Both the position numbers and the translations under genes were made by a program. Of a DNA stretch of 30,909 nucleotides, positions 11,365-21,770 are shown piece after piece. Source of the stretch: Saccoglossus kowalevskii. Lineage: Eukaryota > Hemichordata > Enteropneusta > Harrimaniidae. The stretch covers positions 262,239 to 293,147 of the forward strand of contig NW_003152252.1 in the NCBI RefSeq assembly GCF_000003605.2, given 5' to 3'. How positions within the stretch are numbered: the first letter of the stretch is position 1; each line of letters begins with the position of its first letter. The notes below the pieces were generated by a model that saw nothing but the letters and a program-made list of their open reading frames with translations, was not told where the DNA came from and made no database searches.

Positions 11365-12362
11365 TGACCGTCTACATTTAGCGATTATAATACGACTAGT
11401 TGCAAAAGAGGATGACTGAGAACGACAAATTTGATGACATAAAAACCTGCAAATAGTGTGCATGCTGTGTGTTTCATTATTATCATAATTATTATCCGAG
11501 TTGCTCATACCATTTCAATCTCCTTTCTGTTGCAGAATTGGAAAATCTACGTGACAACGAAATACCACGTGACAACGAAACGCGCAAATGGTACATTTAA
11601 TGTACGCATTGTATAGACATGTATTATTGTAATTTGTCTTGTTCTGAAGAATTTCTGGAATATCCAAGTTGCTGATCATGATATCTTTTTTAATTTTCTT
11701 TTTATTGCAGAATTGGGAATTTCAGTATTACACAAATAATCGTTCTAATAGTTACGTACGTGATGGGATTCTTTATATAAAACCGGTAAGAACGCAACTA
11801 TGTTGGGTATGCGGTAAATAGACCGTATTTGCAAACGGCCACTAAGGTATCATTGAGAACGAGAGAGCCTCGCGACTTGTTCCCCAAATAATTTGCCATT
11901 TTATATTTTCATCCTTTCTACTGTTTCAAATACCATGGTTATATGGTCAGGAGAACAGTGGACGAGATGGGGTGGGACAAGTCGCGTGGCTCTCTCGCTC
12001 CCCGCGAGATAAAGTTGGCCTTCTGAGAATAAGATCTATTGTGGCGAAGACCACAATCTACCTTTAGTCTAATTTATTTTCTGTCATAAAATTTCAAAAA
12101 ATGCACTCATTTCGAAATATTTTGACTAACATTTCGTTTTGGCGTTGCGTTTGTTAACACCGTCACTGTAGAATTCAATATTTGGTCAAAAATAGTCGTG
12201 AATGCAACCTAGCGAAATTACTCCATGGGATACTGCTATTTTTTTATGATATTGTAATGTTTCAGATGCCGAACGCTGAATTGGGGTAAGTTATGATGTG
12301 AATGTAGTTTCGGCCACGATTTCCTATCGGACATTTCGGCTTTGTGTTTGTAGATGGCGGAC
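11157..12362 (+). pseudogene. Dead GH16 duplicate: relics of exons 2, 3 and 4
   Basis: A plus-strand copy of the region around exons 2-4 of the intact minus-strand GH16 gene. Exon 2 survives only as its end (11157-11192; CAACACGAGATAACAG, then an in-frame TGA, then gtaagtagtag). Exon 3 (11711-11785) is intact, with acceptor tgcag and donor gtaag, and codes NWEFQYYTNN ... RDGILYIKP. Exon 4 is reduced from 61 to 20 nt (12266-12285) between a tttcag acceptor and a GGGtaag donor, a 41-nt loss that breaks the frame. Intron sequence also matches, including GAGCGTTCTAACTTGGTTCA near 11261 and the region after exon 4 as far as about 12362. A TA microsatellite at 11335-11360 interrupts the intron. No exon 1 or 5-8 relic was seen, so it is a partial segmental copy and not a processed one. 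Confidence 0.9.
11837..12020. mobile_element. Miniature inverted-repeat element, family B, short copy
   Basis: 184 bp bounded by GGCC ... GGCC with imperfect terminal inverted repeats of about 48 bp that share CGAGAGAGCC and CGCGACTTGT. It lies in intron 3 of the dead GH16 copy. The matching place in the intact gene holds a longer relative (17394-17935). The shared internal words TACTGTT, TACCATG and TTATATGGTC show that the two are versions of one insertion made before the duplication. Confidence 0.75.
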
Positions 12363-13080
12363 AACCGCATTTCTAATAACTTATAATATATAACTTAATG
12401 TCTGAGGGCGGTACTTTGTCCTTTGGTCGTACCGTTAACTGATTCAGGCGATACATGACACAACACGTGACATGATTTGCATACCAATATACAAACATTC
12501 TCAACACTGTGTCTAAGTTACCGGTATATGTGCAAGTAATGGTTTTTGTCAAACCGAGAAAATGAACGGAGCGCACATAAACGCTAGAAGTAGTGGTGAT
12601 GTCATCAAAAGAAGAACTGAGAAATTAACCATTTGAAACCAAGGGGGTGGTTAAAAAGTGTGACCAGTGCAAATTTATTTTTCATTATGGCTTATCTGAA
12701 CATTTGTATTTTTCGTAAATGTGCCAACTTTTCTTTCCTGCAACATCTCACATGCATTTTTTCTCAGTGTCTAGCTTGCACTTTTTTCAACAAATCTTCC
12801 AGTAACCTTCCATGNNNNNNNNNNNNNNNNNNNNNNNNNNNNNNNNNNNNNNNNNNNNNNNNNNNNNNNNNNNNNNNNNNNNNNNNNNNNNNNNNNNNNN
12901 NNNNNNNNNNNNNNNNNNNNNNNNNNNNNNNNNNNNNNNNNNNNCCCCCCAGATCCGACACTGTTCAACCCTAAACAAATTAACACTCTCCTCCATGATT
13001 CGAAGACGTTATACAGAATACACACATTCGCCACAGAAAATAATGATTATTACAGAAACCATTCGATTTAATTCAATCAT
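12363..13080. other. Non-coding stretch with an assembly gap
   Basis: No gene is visible. 12815-12944 is a run of 130 Ns, and the sequence on the two sides shows no obvious continuity. Open frames running through the Ns are artefacts. The last part precedes the 3' end of the minus-strand GH16 gene. Confidence 0.7.
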
Positions 13081-13100
13081 TTTAATGTGTTTTGTTTATT
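13081..13100 (-). terminator. Candidate poly(A) signals of the GH16 gene
   Basis: On the minus strand, AATAAA (13100-13095) overlaps the stop codon, and ATTAAA follows at 13086-13081. If either is used, the 3' UTR is very short. Confidence 0.4.
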
Positions 13101-16100
13101 ATTGTGTTTGGGTGATTTCGTAAAAACGAACGTAGTCGACCTGCAATGCGGCGTATTCGCCATTGTTCTCGTCAGGACGCCATGTTGGATACCAGCATGC
13201 GTTATCCTCCCAGAATTCCTTTGGAGCGTATGGTGACGTATTAGACCATGGTTTAGGGCAAGGAGAATTTATTAGGTTGTCATCCCAGTAACCAGTCGTG
13301 CCACCAACTGCCACATTCATAGTGATGTAAAACTGTAAGGAAATGTCAATATTTTTATTTTAATCACACAGGTTGCTTTATTGTACGAGAAAAAACAAGT
13401 CTCGTGATCCCTCGCTCTAAACGAGATCTTGGCGGCCATTGTATCTAATCTAAAGCCTATTATGAGTTTTCGTTGTCCCCGAATAAGCACGTCATTTTCA
13501 CATAGTGTTAAATATTATCAAATTTCAAACTGAATGTTCGTTGTGATTCAAAAAATCGACGCAAAACGTAGACGATCATGTAATATGAGAAAAAATCAAA
13601 GATATAAATATTTTACTAACAGGTTTATCAAATGGTGCCAACTTGTCTCCTTGAGCCCAAGGGTTATCGTCGTCTGGCAAAGACTCGTGCCAGCCGCCAT
13701 ATTCCCAGAAACCGCCATCACCTGGATCGACAAACATTATTTCTTCACCATCCAAAAGGAATCTGTGATAATAGATGAAGTTGTGATCATATGAGCGCAG
13801 ATTGCCGTGGTAACGCCTAACTGTCATATCAGGGTATCAGTTCAATTATTAATTATTAATTATTAAGATCACTAACACTTTATGTATACTCCACCGGTTG
13901 CCCATAAGTGACGTATCATATTTAAAGAGCGATGGTCGTCGTGCGGCGCGTGTTCAGATTTCATGTAAATAAACAATGTATTTATTTTACACGCGTTGTA
14001 TACGTCGCTATGAGTCCCATATCGAACAGGACGCGACGTGACGACTACCGCCTTTCATGACTCATTATGCTAATTAAATGTCCTAATATTCACGAAACGG
14101 CGTCGTTATATACTTGTGGTCTACAAACTCAAGCTCTGATGTCTCTGGAAGCCGTGCTTTATAAAGCAATTTTACCACCTGATTTGTAGATTTACATTGT
14201 CTACTTAAAACCTATATAAAAGGATACTATTGTTATCACTAGTATGGCTGCATGGCACATGTGTGCGCATGGCAGTGACTCGTTGACAAGAACCGATCGT
14301 TCGCAACGGAAGATAAAATGGTGGCGTTGTTCGCTGCTGATGTTATTAGGGATACACTGGCATGTATGTGTTTTACTTTACTTTTGGGCAATGTTATCGC
14401 AACAGATCGCGAGCCTGTAATGATAAGCGAGTGACATGTTTTTATCAAACTTTCGTATGTTGGTTGGCAAAATTGTAAACAATGACGTCACAGTGGGATG
14501 GCCGACGAATGATTTCGAAGTACTAGTATGTCATCGAGGTCGGACAGCGCCCTCTGGTGCGACCCATGCTACAGAATGTACTAGTATACGTATTCTGGGC
14601 GGTATTAAAAAAGAGTGAGCTTTTTCATAGTTACGGCTCGTTGCTATGCTTACCTAAGATATTTATCATTCCACTCCATAGCATATACGTGAAAATGGGT
14701 ACCAAACGTGCCATTTTCTGCATATCTAATAAAAAAACACACACAAAATAATTGAAAAATTGGCGATATTTTGTAAGATATTGTATACTTAAATATGAAC
14801 ACCGATCAATCACAAACTGCGTATAAATGTTTAATATGTCTAGTTACCTGGTGGTGGTTGTTAGGGGTGCGGCATTGTGAGGATAGTATGGGCCCCAATG
14901 CATTGTGGATCCCATATGGTCTACACCTACCGAGTTACCAAGGGGATCTGTTAAGTTCACATTACCACGTGACTCAACAAGGTCGATTTCACCGGATGCT
15001 GGCCAGCCACCATACGGATTTCTTTGCGGCAGCATCCATATTGCTAAACAGTGTAAGAAATTATGGTTAATGTCTATTAAATAGTGATTTAACCCATACA
15101 ATGTCAATGTCCACAAGACATAAATGTCCCGTCTTTGAAAAATGTAATACATGGCCTGTGATATCATGAATTATATCGTGGATATGTTTTGATTGTATTG
15201 TGCAATGTATCACGGGAAAAATAAGATTTATTTGGAATTTTTCTCAGTCCATGTGATATGATATGTAGAAATGGTTGAGAATTCTGAGCATTCAAATATT
15301 AGAAGTGATACAGTATCTGATCGCAACAAATATTCACATCATGTCTTTGTCTTTAATTTGTGTCAACTTGCAACAAAACGGTTAAAGTATGTCCATGATA
15401 ATGAAACCATCATGGCCACTATTCGGCCATTTTAAATCAAATCACATACAAACACGATGTGTATCAGTAACTCAGAATGTGCGATGTTCATACTAAGTTT
15501 TAATGACATATTATTATGTATTTTTTGAGGGACTAAGATGACCACCTTCGACCAGAAGTCACCGAAATGAAAAACAACATGTATATGTATACAATTGTGG
15601 CATGTGTTTGTGCCTACTTTGAAGTAAATCAGTCGAAGCATGTCCTCGAAATGGTTAAAGATACAAGGTAATTAAACCAATATGGCTACCAGTCAGACAT
15701 TATGATCGCCAGTATGTGTGACATTCATACCAAGTATTTTGAAAAATAGAAAAACGTAAAATTTCACCGAAATCCAAAATTACGCGAGAAGATCTTGTAT
15801 CCAATTATGTCGGCCATTTTGTATTCAATTATGAAACAAATGTCGTGCATCAGTAACCAACCACAAGTTTGAATGAAATCGCTCTAGACATGCTTGAGAA
15901 ACGGCTGATGACGTATCCAAATGATCGTGCGTATGTAAACATGTATGCATACGTATGTTGAACAAAATCAGTCTACAGATGTCCGGGACTGAATGGCGTC
16001 GGACAAACGAACGGGTGGACGGGCGGACAAACGGAACCCAAAACATAAGTCATCGTTTCAAGAACAAGGACTAATAAAAGCCTGCATTACGTTTACCGTA

Positions 16101-19100
16101 ATGCCATGAACATTTTGATCAACATTTTGATGCCCATTCTATCAAACAATCAACAACAGAAATATGCAAAATGTGTTATCCAAATTTGGGCGGGAAATAC
16201 ATTGTTGATCAATAGCTTTACACATTCGTTGCCAAAGTGTCAGCACATGTGCATTTTTTATTTATATGTAAATTTTAGAACAATTATTTTTTACATCTTT
16301 TTTGGTGGATGTTGAAATTTAGCTAAACGCGACGCTGGTGGTGTGTGCGCGTCAGTCCAGGCTGGCAGTGCGTATATAATTACGTTGTACAATTCTTCCA
16401 ATCAGACTAGGAGAATTTTTTTTTCATTAAAATTTAAATCCTTAATGTATATTTCATATTAAGTCTGATGTATGTGTATTTGTGCAGACTAATTGAATCA
16501 TGTTTAATCGGGGTAATGTGTAAGCATTGGAGGACACGTGAAAAACTAAGAGAAAACGTGAGCAAGCTGTTCTATACGATGGAGACCCGGTTTACAATTT
16601 TAAAAATGGTGGATATGATGACGTACTGGAAAAACAACAACACTGACGTTGAAACCGCTAATGGTCTACCCAATTGTCTCTCCAAATGTAGAAGAGAATG
16701 CCTTTTTTAAAAAAGTTATACAAGAATGTACAGACATACCTGGCCACAACCAATCACCGGTGGGCATCTTGGCACGAACCTCAATTTTGCCATATCTTAG
16801 CGTTTGACTGAATACTGTCCTCAGTCGAGCGGACTGTATGGGGTTTAATATCTCATTGGCGTTGCCAAATCTTTCACATCCATACCAAGCATTACTGGTA
16901 CATATATCAGCGGGAGATGCACCTAAATAAATAATTATACAGTCAATATATATTTCCAATCAGCGCCGCTCTCATTCAGTAAGTCCGCCGTCTGCAAAAC
17001 ACGTAGTGAAATGTCTGGGTAGGAAATGGTGAACGAAACCACTTACATCCACATTTATACTTACCCCAAAGGTTAAGGCGGCCATTATAGAGGTACGATT
17101 CTCCGTACAAATCAGCGGTCAATGTCTGAAACAATACAATACAATATTGTCAAAAAATAGCAGTATCCCACACAGTAGATAAACATCATTCGCTGGGTTG
17201 TAATCACTACTATTTTTTTTGTTACCAACAGTGACAGTGTTAACCAAACACAAGATCATGAGAGGTTAAAAGTGGAATTTTAGTCTAAATATATCGAAAT
17301 AAGTGTATTTTCTGAAATTTCTGAAATCACCGAAAAGGAATTATACAAAAATGCAGTTGTTGGTCTTCACCATAATAGGACTTATTCCCAGAAGGCCAAC
17401 GTGACGTCATTGAGAGCGAGTGAGCCACGCGACCTCAGATCTATATATACATCAACCCGGAAATATTGTGTTAATAATATGCTGTAAGTGACAGAGGTGT
17501 ATCTATGGTCAAAATACATATTTTAATAAATCAATATACAATGCAACTGTTGGCATACATTTGCTTCTGTAATTGGAGATGCTCTTCTAATAGAGCAAAT
17601 ACGGTAACTGTTTTATTTGGAATAAACAGTGATGACAGAAATAGTACTTAGGTATAAATATGAGTATAGATGTTGCCACTATCCAGGTATAAAAATGGTC
17701 ACACTTTTGAGCACTCAGGGGCACCTTCCTAACCGCATATACATCAACTGCCCCGGGATTTTTCCCCATAATAGCCACGGTGTTCCATTCCCTGTCACCA
17801 TTTCGTCTACTAATCTCCCGACCATATAAACATGGTACTTGTAACAGTAGATGCAAAGACGGCAGAGAATAGAACTAAGATGGGGGAGAGCAAAATTCGC
17901 GAGGCTCTCTCGTTCTCAATGAGATCTTACCGGCCATTTTATTTACCGCATACCCAACCTGTCTAACATAGTTGCGTTATTACCGGTTTTATATAAAGAA
18001 TTCCATCACGTACGTAACTATTAGAACGATTATTCGTGTAATACTGAAATTCCGAACTCTGCAATAAAAAGAAGATTAAAATAATATGAGCAATTTGGAT
18101 ATTTAAGTCATTCAATTTAGTCAGTCAGGTATATCTATCTCGCTGCTACTGGTCGCAGAGTGTCAAGGAGCATGACTGTACACTTCATGAACCAAGTTAG
18201 AACGCTCACTAGAAACCTACAACACACGTTTACTATATTTCTAGGCCAAAACATTGTTACAGACGAAGACTACTACTTACACCACCACCTCCAGCTGTTA
18301 TCTCGTGTTGCCATGTCTCTAAGTTCAACTCGTCGAAATTATCTTCAAAAACCAAGGTAAATTCTGAAGACCAAAAACAGCATTCGTTAAAAAGAAAATA
18401 GCCATCAGCCAGTATTTAGTAGATCTTATCGTAGAGGGCATCCTTCACCTGGCGTAAAGCTGATATCACTTCCTTGCATAAAATGAATTCTAAAGACAAG
18501 GCTAGCAATTATATGCCTTTAAGATTAACCTCTGTGATTTGCTAAGTTTTGGAATATATTGTACAGCAAGCTATTTTTAGTCATCTGAATCGCTACGAAC
18601 TACTCGTACTTTGTGATTCACAACGTGGGTTTCGTACTGGGGGCTTATATCACGAATCTACTTGCTTTCTTGAGGGTGTGACCAAGTTCATGGACAGTGG
18701 ATTTTTCATTTTTATTAATGACATTGAGTCAAATACCAATACTTTCCAGTTTTACAGATGTCACTAAGCTTGCAGGCAGAGTAAATGATGATCGGTGGAA
18801 ATTTTCCAACATGACTTGTCTAATCTTTATAGAAGGTCCACAGAGTGGCAAATGTTATTTAACACTGTAAAGTTTTGTACTTAGCTCCACACAATCAACA
18901 TGCTGAGTACAACCGTGGTGGTGTAGTACTGCAACACGCAACTGAAGAAAAAGATTTGGGTGTCAACTTCTCGGAGGATTTGAAAGTTTCAAAACAAGTT
19001 GCCACAAAGGTTAGAGGGGCAAACCATAATTAATATTGCATTCAAGCCTGTTCACCGGGACCCTGGGAAGGACATTGAAGCCTGTTCACCGGGACCCTGG

Positions 19101-21113
19101 GAAGGACATTGAAGCCTGTTCACCGGGACCCTGGGAAGGACATTGAAGCCTGTTCACCGGGACCCTGGGAAGGACATTGAAGCCTGTTCACCGGGACCCT
19201 GGGAAGGACATTCAAGCCTGTTCACCGGGACCCTGGGAAGGACATTCAAGCCTGTTCACCGGGACCCTGGGAAGGACATTGAAGCCTGTTCACCGGGACC
19301 CTGGGAAGGACATTGAAGCCTGTTCACCGGGACCCTGGGAAGGACATTGAAGCCTGTTCACCGGGACCCTGGGAAGGACATTGAAGCCTGTTCACCGGGA
19401 CCCTGGGAAGGACATTCAAGCCTGTTCACCGGGACCCTGGGAAGGACATTCAAGCCTGTTCACCGGGACCCTGGGAAGGACATTCAAGCCTGTTCACCGG
19501 GACCCTGGGAAGGACATTGAAGCCTGTTTACCGGGACCCTGGGAAGGACATTCAAGCCTGTTCACCGGGACCCTGGGAAGGACATTCAAGCCTGTTCACC
19601 GGGACCCTGGGAAGGACATTGAAGCCTGTTTACCGGGACCCTGGGAAGGACATTGAAGCCTGTTCACCGGGACCTTGGGAAGGACATTGAAGCCTGTTCA
19701 CCGGGACCCTGGGAAGGACATTGAAGCCATGGGAAAGTGCAAAGGAGAGCAATAAAGATGATATGTGGTCTGCAAAATCAGAGTTGTGAAAAAATAATGA
19801 GAAAATTGAGTTTGTATAATTGGAGGTCTAATTGAAGTCTTCAAACTCAGACAGGGATTGAGAACGTTAATTACTAACATTTTTGTATTAGTTCTAGAGG
19901 TGTTCAAAAGCGATATAGTAGACTTGAGTTATGAAATAATTTATTTAGCCAGAGAATGTTGATTGAATTAGTGTAGGACAAATGGCTGATTGATTTTATT
20001 TATCAATAAAAATATGAATCAGTATAAATCTTGAATTGGTTCATGAAACAAATGCATGTCAAAACATGTCAGATATATGACCCTACAACTGCATTTGTTT
20101 AAAGGGTGGTGGTCGTCGCGCAGCGCGTGTTCGAATTTCATGTAAACAAACAATGTATTTTACACGCGTGGTATACGTCGCTATGAGTCTCATATCGAAA
20201 AGGACGCGGCACGACGACGACGATTTTCAATCCGATCGGGAAAAAATGACGTGCATCAATGTCCCATTCTGTTCAATGGACATACCAAGTTTGAATAAAA
20301 TGTCAATAAATGTCTGAGATCCCCTTCCGGAATGCCTCTCAGACACACACTCAGATGTGAAATCATAAGTCCCCATTCTCGGACTGCGTCTGAATGGACA
20401 CTACTAAATAGAACTCATCAGATTATTTTAATAATTTGGAAAAACCATCTAATATTGCAACATATATATTTTAACACATGTTATTTTGTGATATGAAGTT
20501 AACTTTTCACCATGGCAACTCAATAATCATTATTTTCTGGATATTTAATCCGTTTTTGAGAAAAAAAGTATTTCGACGATATTTTTGTATCTGGATTTTG
20601 TGAGCACCAGTCTATGTGCCTCAATACGTACAAATAATCCGAAGAGCGCACGCACTAACGTTTTCATTATTACGTCGAACAAATAATACTTACTGCCTAT
20701 CAAAATATGTATTTGAGGGTGTTATTTTTTTTAAATGACACCTTATCAACATGCTCAAAGTTTTTCTCATTTGCCAATCATCACAGTAATGTACGATTCA
20801 TATGGCGCGTATGCTGAGAGTCGGTCAAATTTGAATTACTAGTACCCCAACATCATGAGTGTGAGTCAAACGATAGACAAACATCGTTATGTCCGACAAA
20901 TGATAAACTAATACAACTGTTCCCCCCTGAAACAAAAAGGACGTAGATCAGCACCTCATAACGTATGAACTTCATAGTTATGATGAAATAAACTCGACCC
21001 ATACACGTCCGGGAAATGTACATTAAATCTCACTCAAATTGAAAACAAAAGACTATCTTACCTTGGCCAAGTGAGGCACCAATGAACAAGGCGAAGGCTA
21101 TAAACTTGTACAT
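13099..21113 (-). CDS. Secreted GH16 endo-beta-1,3-glucanase (laminarinase type), complete
   Basis: Eight exons (minus strand, 5' to 3'): 21113-21062, 18363-18281, 18058-17984, 17125-17065, 16922-16740, 15043-14848, 13816-13621, 13332-13099. They total 1080 nt, all with GT-AG ends and matching phases, and give 359 residues. Exon 1 codes a signal peptide (MYKFIAFALFIGASLGQ). The GH16 core follows: VFEDNFDELN (about 22-31), EFQYYTNNRSNSY (48-60), KIEVRAKMPTGDWLWPAIWMLP (about 136-157, read across a splice), and the active site GEIDLVESRGN (169-179). In GH16 the nucleophile is E170, the helper D172 and the acid/base E175; all are kept. Insect recognition homologues often lose them, so a working enzyme that cuts beta-1,3-glucans (laminarin, fungal or algal wall) is likely, used in digestion or immunity. 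There is no extra carbohydrate-binding domain. Oddity: the first two residues of exon 3 are SS where both relatives here have NW. Intron 1 holds much transposon DNA. Confidence 0.93.
13394..13437. mobile_element. Family B element, solo end
   Basis: ACAAGTCTCGTGATCCCTCG ... GGCGGCC matches the right terminal repeat of the 11837-12020 element. No partner end is seen nearby. It lies in intron 7 of the GH16 gene. Confidence 0.5.
13925..14052 (+). mobile_element. Miniature inverted-repeat element, family A, copy 1
   Basis: About 128 bp, beginning TTTAAAGAGCGATGGTCGTC and ending near GACGTGACGACTACC, with imperfect inverted ends (GGTCGTCGTGC against GGTAGTCGTCACG). The core words TACACGCG, TATACGTCGCTATGAGT and CATATCGA are shared with copies at 20100-20223 and 28425-28553. 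It lies in GH16 intron 6, antisense to the gene. Confidence 0.8.
15400..16060. repeat. Diverged interspersed repeats in GH16 intron 5
   Basis: Two or three related units begin near TCGGCCATTTT (15423 and 15809). They contain TGTGCATCAGTAAC-like and CAAGTTTGAATGAAATCGC-like words and end in GGACGGGCGGACAAACGGAA near 16016. The arrangement suggests an old, tandemly nested, non-coding element. The rest of intron 5 (15044-16739) shows no gene. Confidence 0.5.
17394..17935. mobile_element. Family B inverted-repeat element, long copy, in GH16 intron 3
   Basis: 542 bp bounded by GGCC with inverted ends sharing TCATTGAGA, CGAG, GAGCC and CGCGA. It corresponds to the 184-bp version in the dead duplicate but carries about 358 bp more. 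The extra part contains an 89-codon open frame on the minus strand (17587-17856; VPCLYGREISRRNGDREWN, then AIMGKNPGAVDVYAVRK) and a 66-codon frame on the other strand. I recognise neither, and neither looks like a transposase. Either the long form is older and the short one a deletion derivative, or a second insertion enlarged it. Confidence 0.7.
18450..19995 (+). mobile_element. Decayed non-LTR retrotransposon (CR1/L2/Jockey-type RT remnant)
   Basis: Broken reverse-transcriptase sequence in GH16 intron 1. Pieces in order are: WRKADITSLHKM, ASNYMPLRLTSVIC, LEYIVQQAIFSHLNRYELL, SQRGFRTGG (18549 onward), FIFINDIESN, FTDVTKLAGRVND (where YADD would be), STEWQMLFNTVK (about 18835), EEKDLGVNFSEDLKVSKQ (about 18947), GANHN, then YCIQA at the start of a 34-bp array. 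After the array come VQRRAIKMICGLQNQ, KLSLYNWR and FSQRML. In intact relatives the last part reads LEYC-QAWSP-KDIE-VQRRATKM. At least two internal deletions, stops and frameshifts mean it is dead. No endonuclease is seen, so the 5' part is missing. Confidence 0.85.
19040..19728 (+). repeat. 34-bp tandem array, 20 perfectly phased units
   Basis: The unit is ATTSAAGCCTGTTCACCGG followed by GACCCTGGGAAGGAC. The first motif begins at 19040 and the last at 19720, exactly 20 x 34 bp with no length change. Base 4 of the unit is C or G. In order the 21 motifs read C GGGG CC GGGG CCC G CC GGGG. Rare variants are TTTACC (units at 19516 and 19618) and CCTTGGG (unit at 19652). Because 34 is not a multiple of 3, any frame cycles through all three frames, so the open frame here is not a protein. 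The array sits inside the RT remnant. Confidence 0.97.
20100..20223 (+). mobile_element. Miniature inverted-repeat element, family A, copy 2
   Basis: Begins TTTAAAGGGTGGTGGTCGTC and ends GGCACGACGACGACG. It shares the CACGCG, TATACGTCGCTATGAGT and CATATCGA core with the other two copies. It lies in GH16 intron 1, antisense to the gene. Confidence 0.82.
20224..21061. other. Intron 1 remainder, non-coding
   Basis: No gene. 20255-20400 contains TGACGTGCATCAATG, ACCAAGTTTGAATAAAATG and TCTGAATGG, related to the interspersed repeats at 15400-16060. Nothing else is recognised. Confidence 0.5.
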
Positions 21114-21167
21114 CTCTGAAGTTCTTTATCCCAAAATACTGATTTAATTATTCTCAACCGGAGGTTT

Positions 21168-21175
21168 AATTTATA
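21168..21175 (-). promoter_or_regulatory. TATA box of the minus-strand GH16 gene
   Basis: TATAAATT reads on the minus strand with 54 bases between it and the ATG at 21113. The paralog has the same octamer 62 bases before its ATG, which supports a real core promoter. Confidence 0.65.
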
Positions 21176-21664
21176 TTGGTACTATTAGAGTTAGGTTATC
21201 TTTTATGAATCATGGATAACGAGATACGTTTACTGATACAAATACGTTTTGCGTGGATTAATGATAAGTGTACGTGAACCAAGGATTATAGAACTTCGCT
21301 GTTTTCAACTTATAATAAACTTACCACCGAAGTGAAATACACATAAAGCATTGTGATTATGAATATGTTTCTTCGACTGAAGGTAATCTCGCCGAACACA
21401 CTTAAGAATATTTTTTAATAATTCTGGTCCCAAAATTGTTGGGTGGATCAAATATTTTGCCAAAATTTCGTCGATGCAAAGATAATGCGGTCATTTAGTG
21501 CCATGCACAGGAGGTCCGATGTACAGATGTCTCTATCCCAAGACGGTAACGCCTAGTAACACAATGATATAGGCAGAAATTAAAACTGGTACACAGCCTG
21601 CCTATGAAACCTCGCCCCAACGTCAGAGTTGTAATTTTGTGGGGGCAAACTTTAAATACAGCAG

Positions 21665-21770
21665 GTTCACGGAACCTTCATGAGATCATGCACGCTATGA
21701 GTGTATTGATCGTGGCAAACAGATGCACAGAACCGTTATGTGATCACGCATAGTGCGAGTGTATCGACCC
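21665..21770. repeat. Two-copy imperfect direct repeat
   Basis: TTCACGGAACCTTCATGAGATCATGCA ... GTGTATTGATCG and TGCACAGAACCGTTATGTGATCACGCA ... GTGTATCGACC are diverged copies about 59 bp apart. Function unknown. Confidence 0.6.

Noticed and set aside
12633-13123. Several open frames spanning the gap
   Set aside because: They run through 130 Ns and have no recognisable sequence on either side.
14318-14434. 38-codon hydrophobic frame starting ATGGTGGCG
   Set aside because: It lies within a GH16 intron on the opposite strand, has no known match and is too short to support.
19381-19656. 91-codon open frame with repeating KPVHRDPGKD, a possible repeat protein
   Set aside because: It is a translation of the 34-bp array through all three frames. 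The flanks are a dead RT, and TGA appears wherever the marker base is G in the relevant frame.
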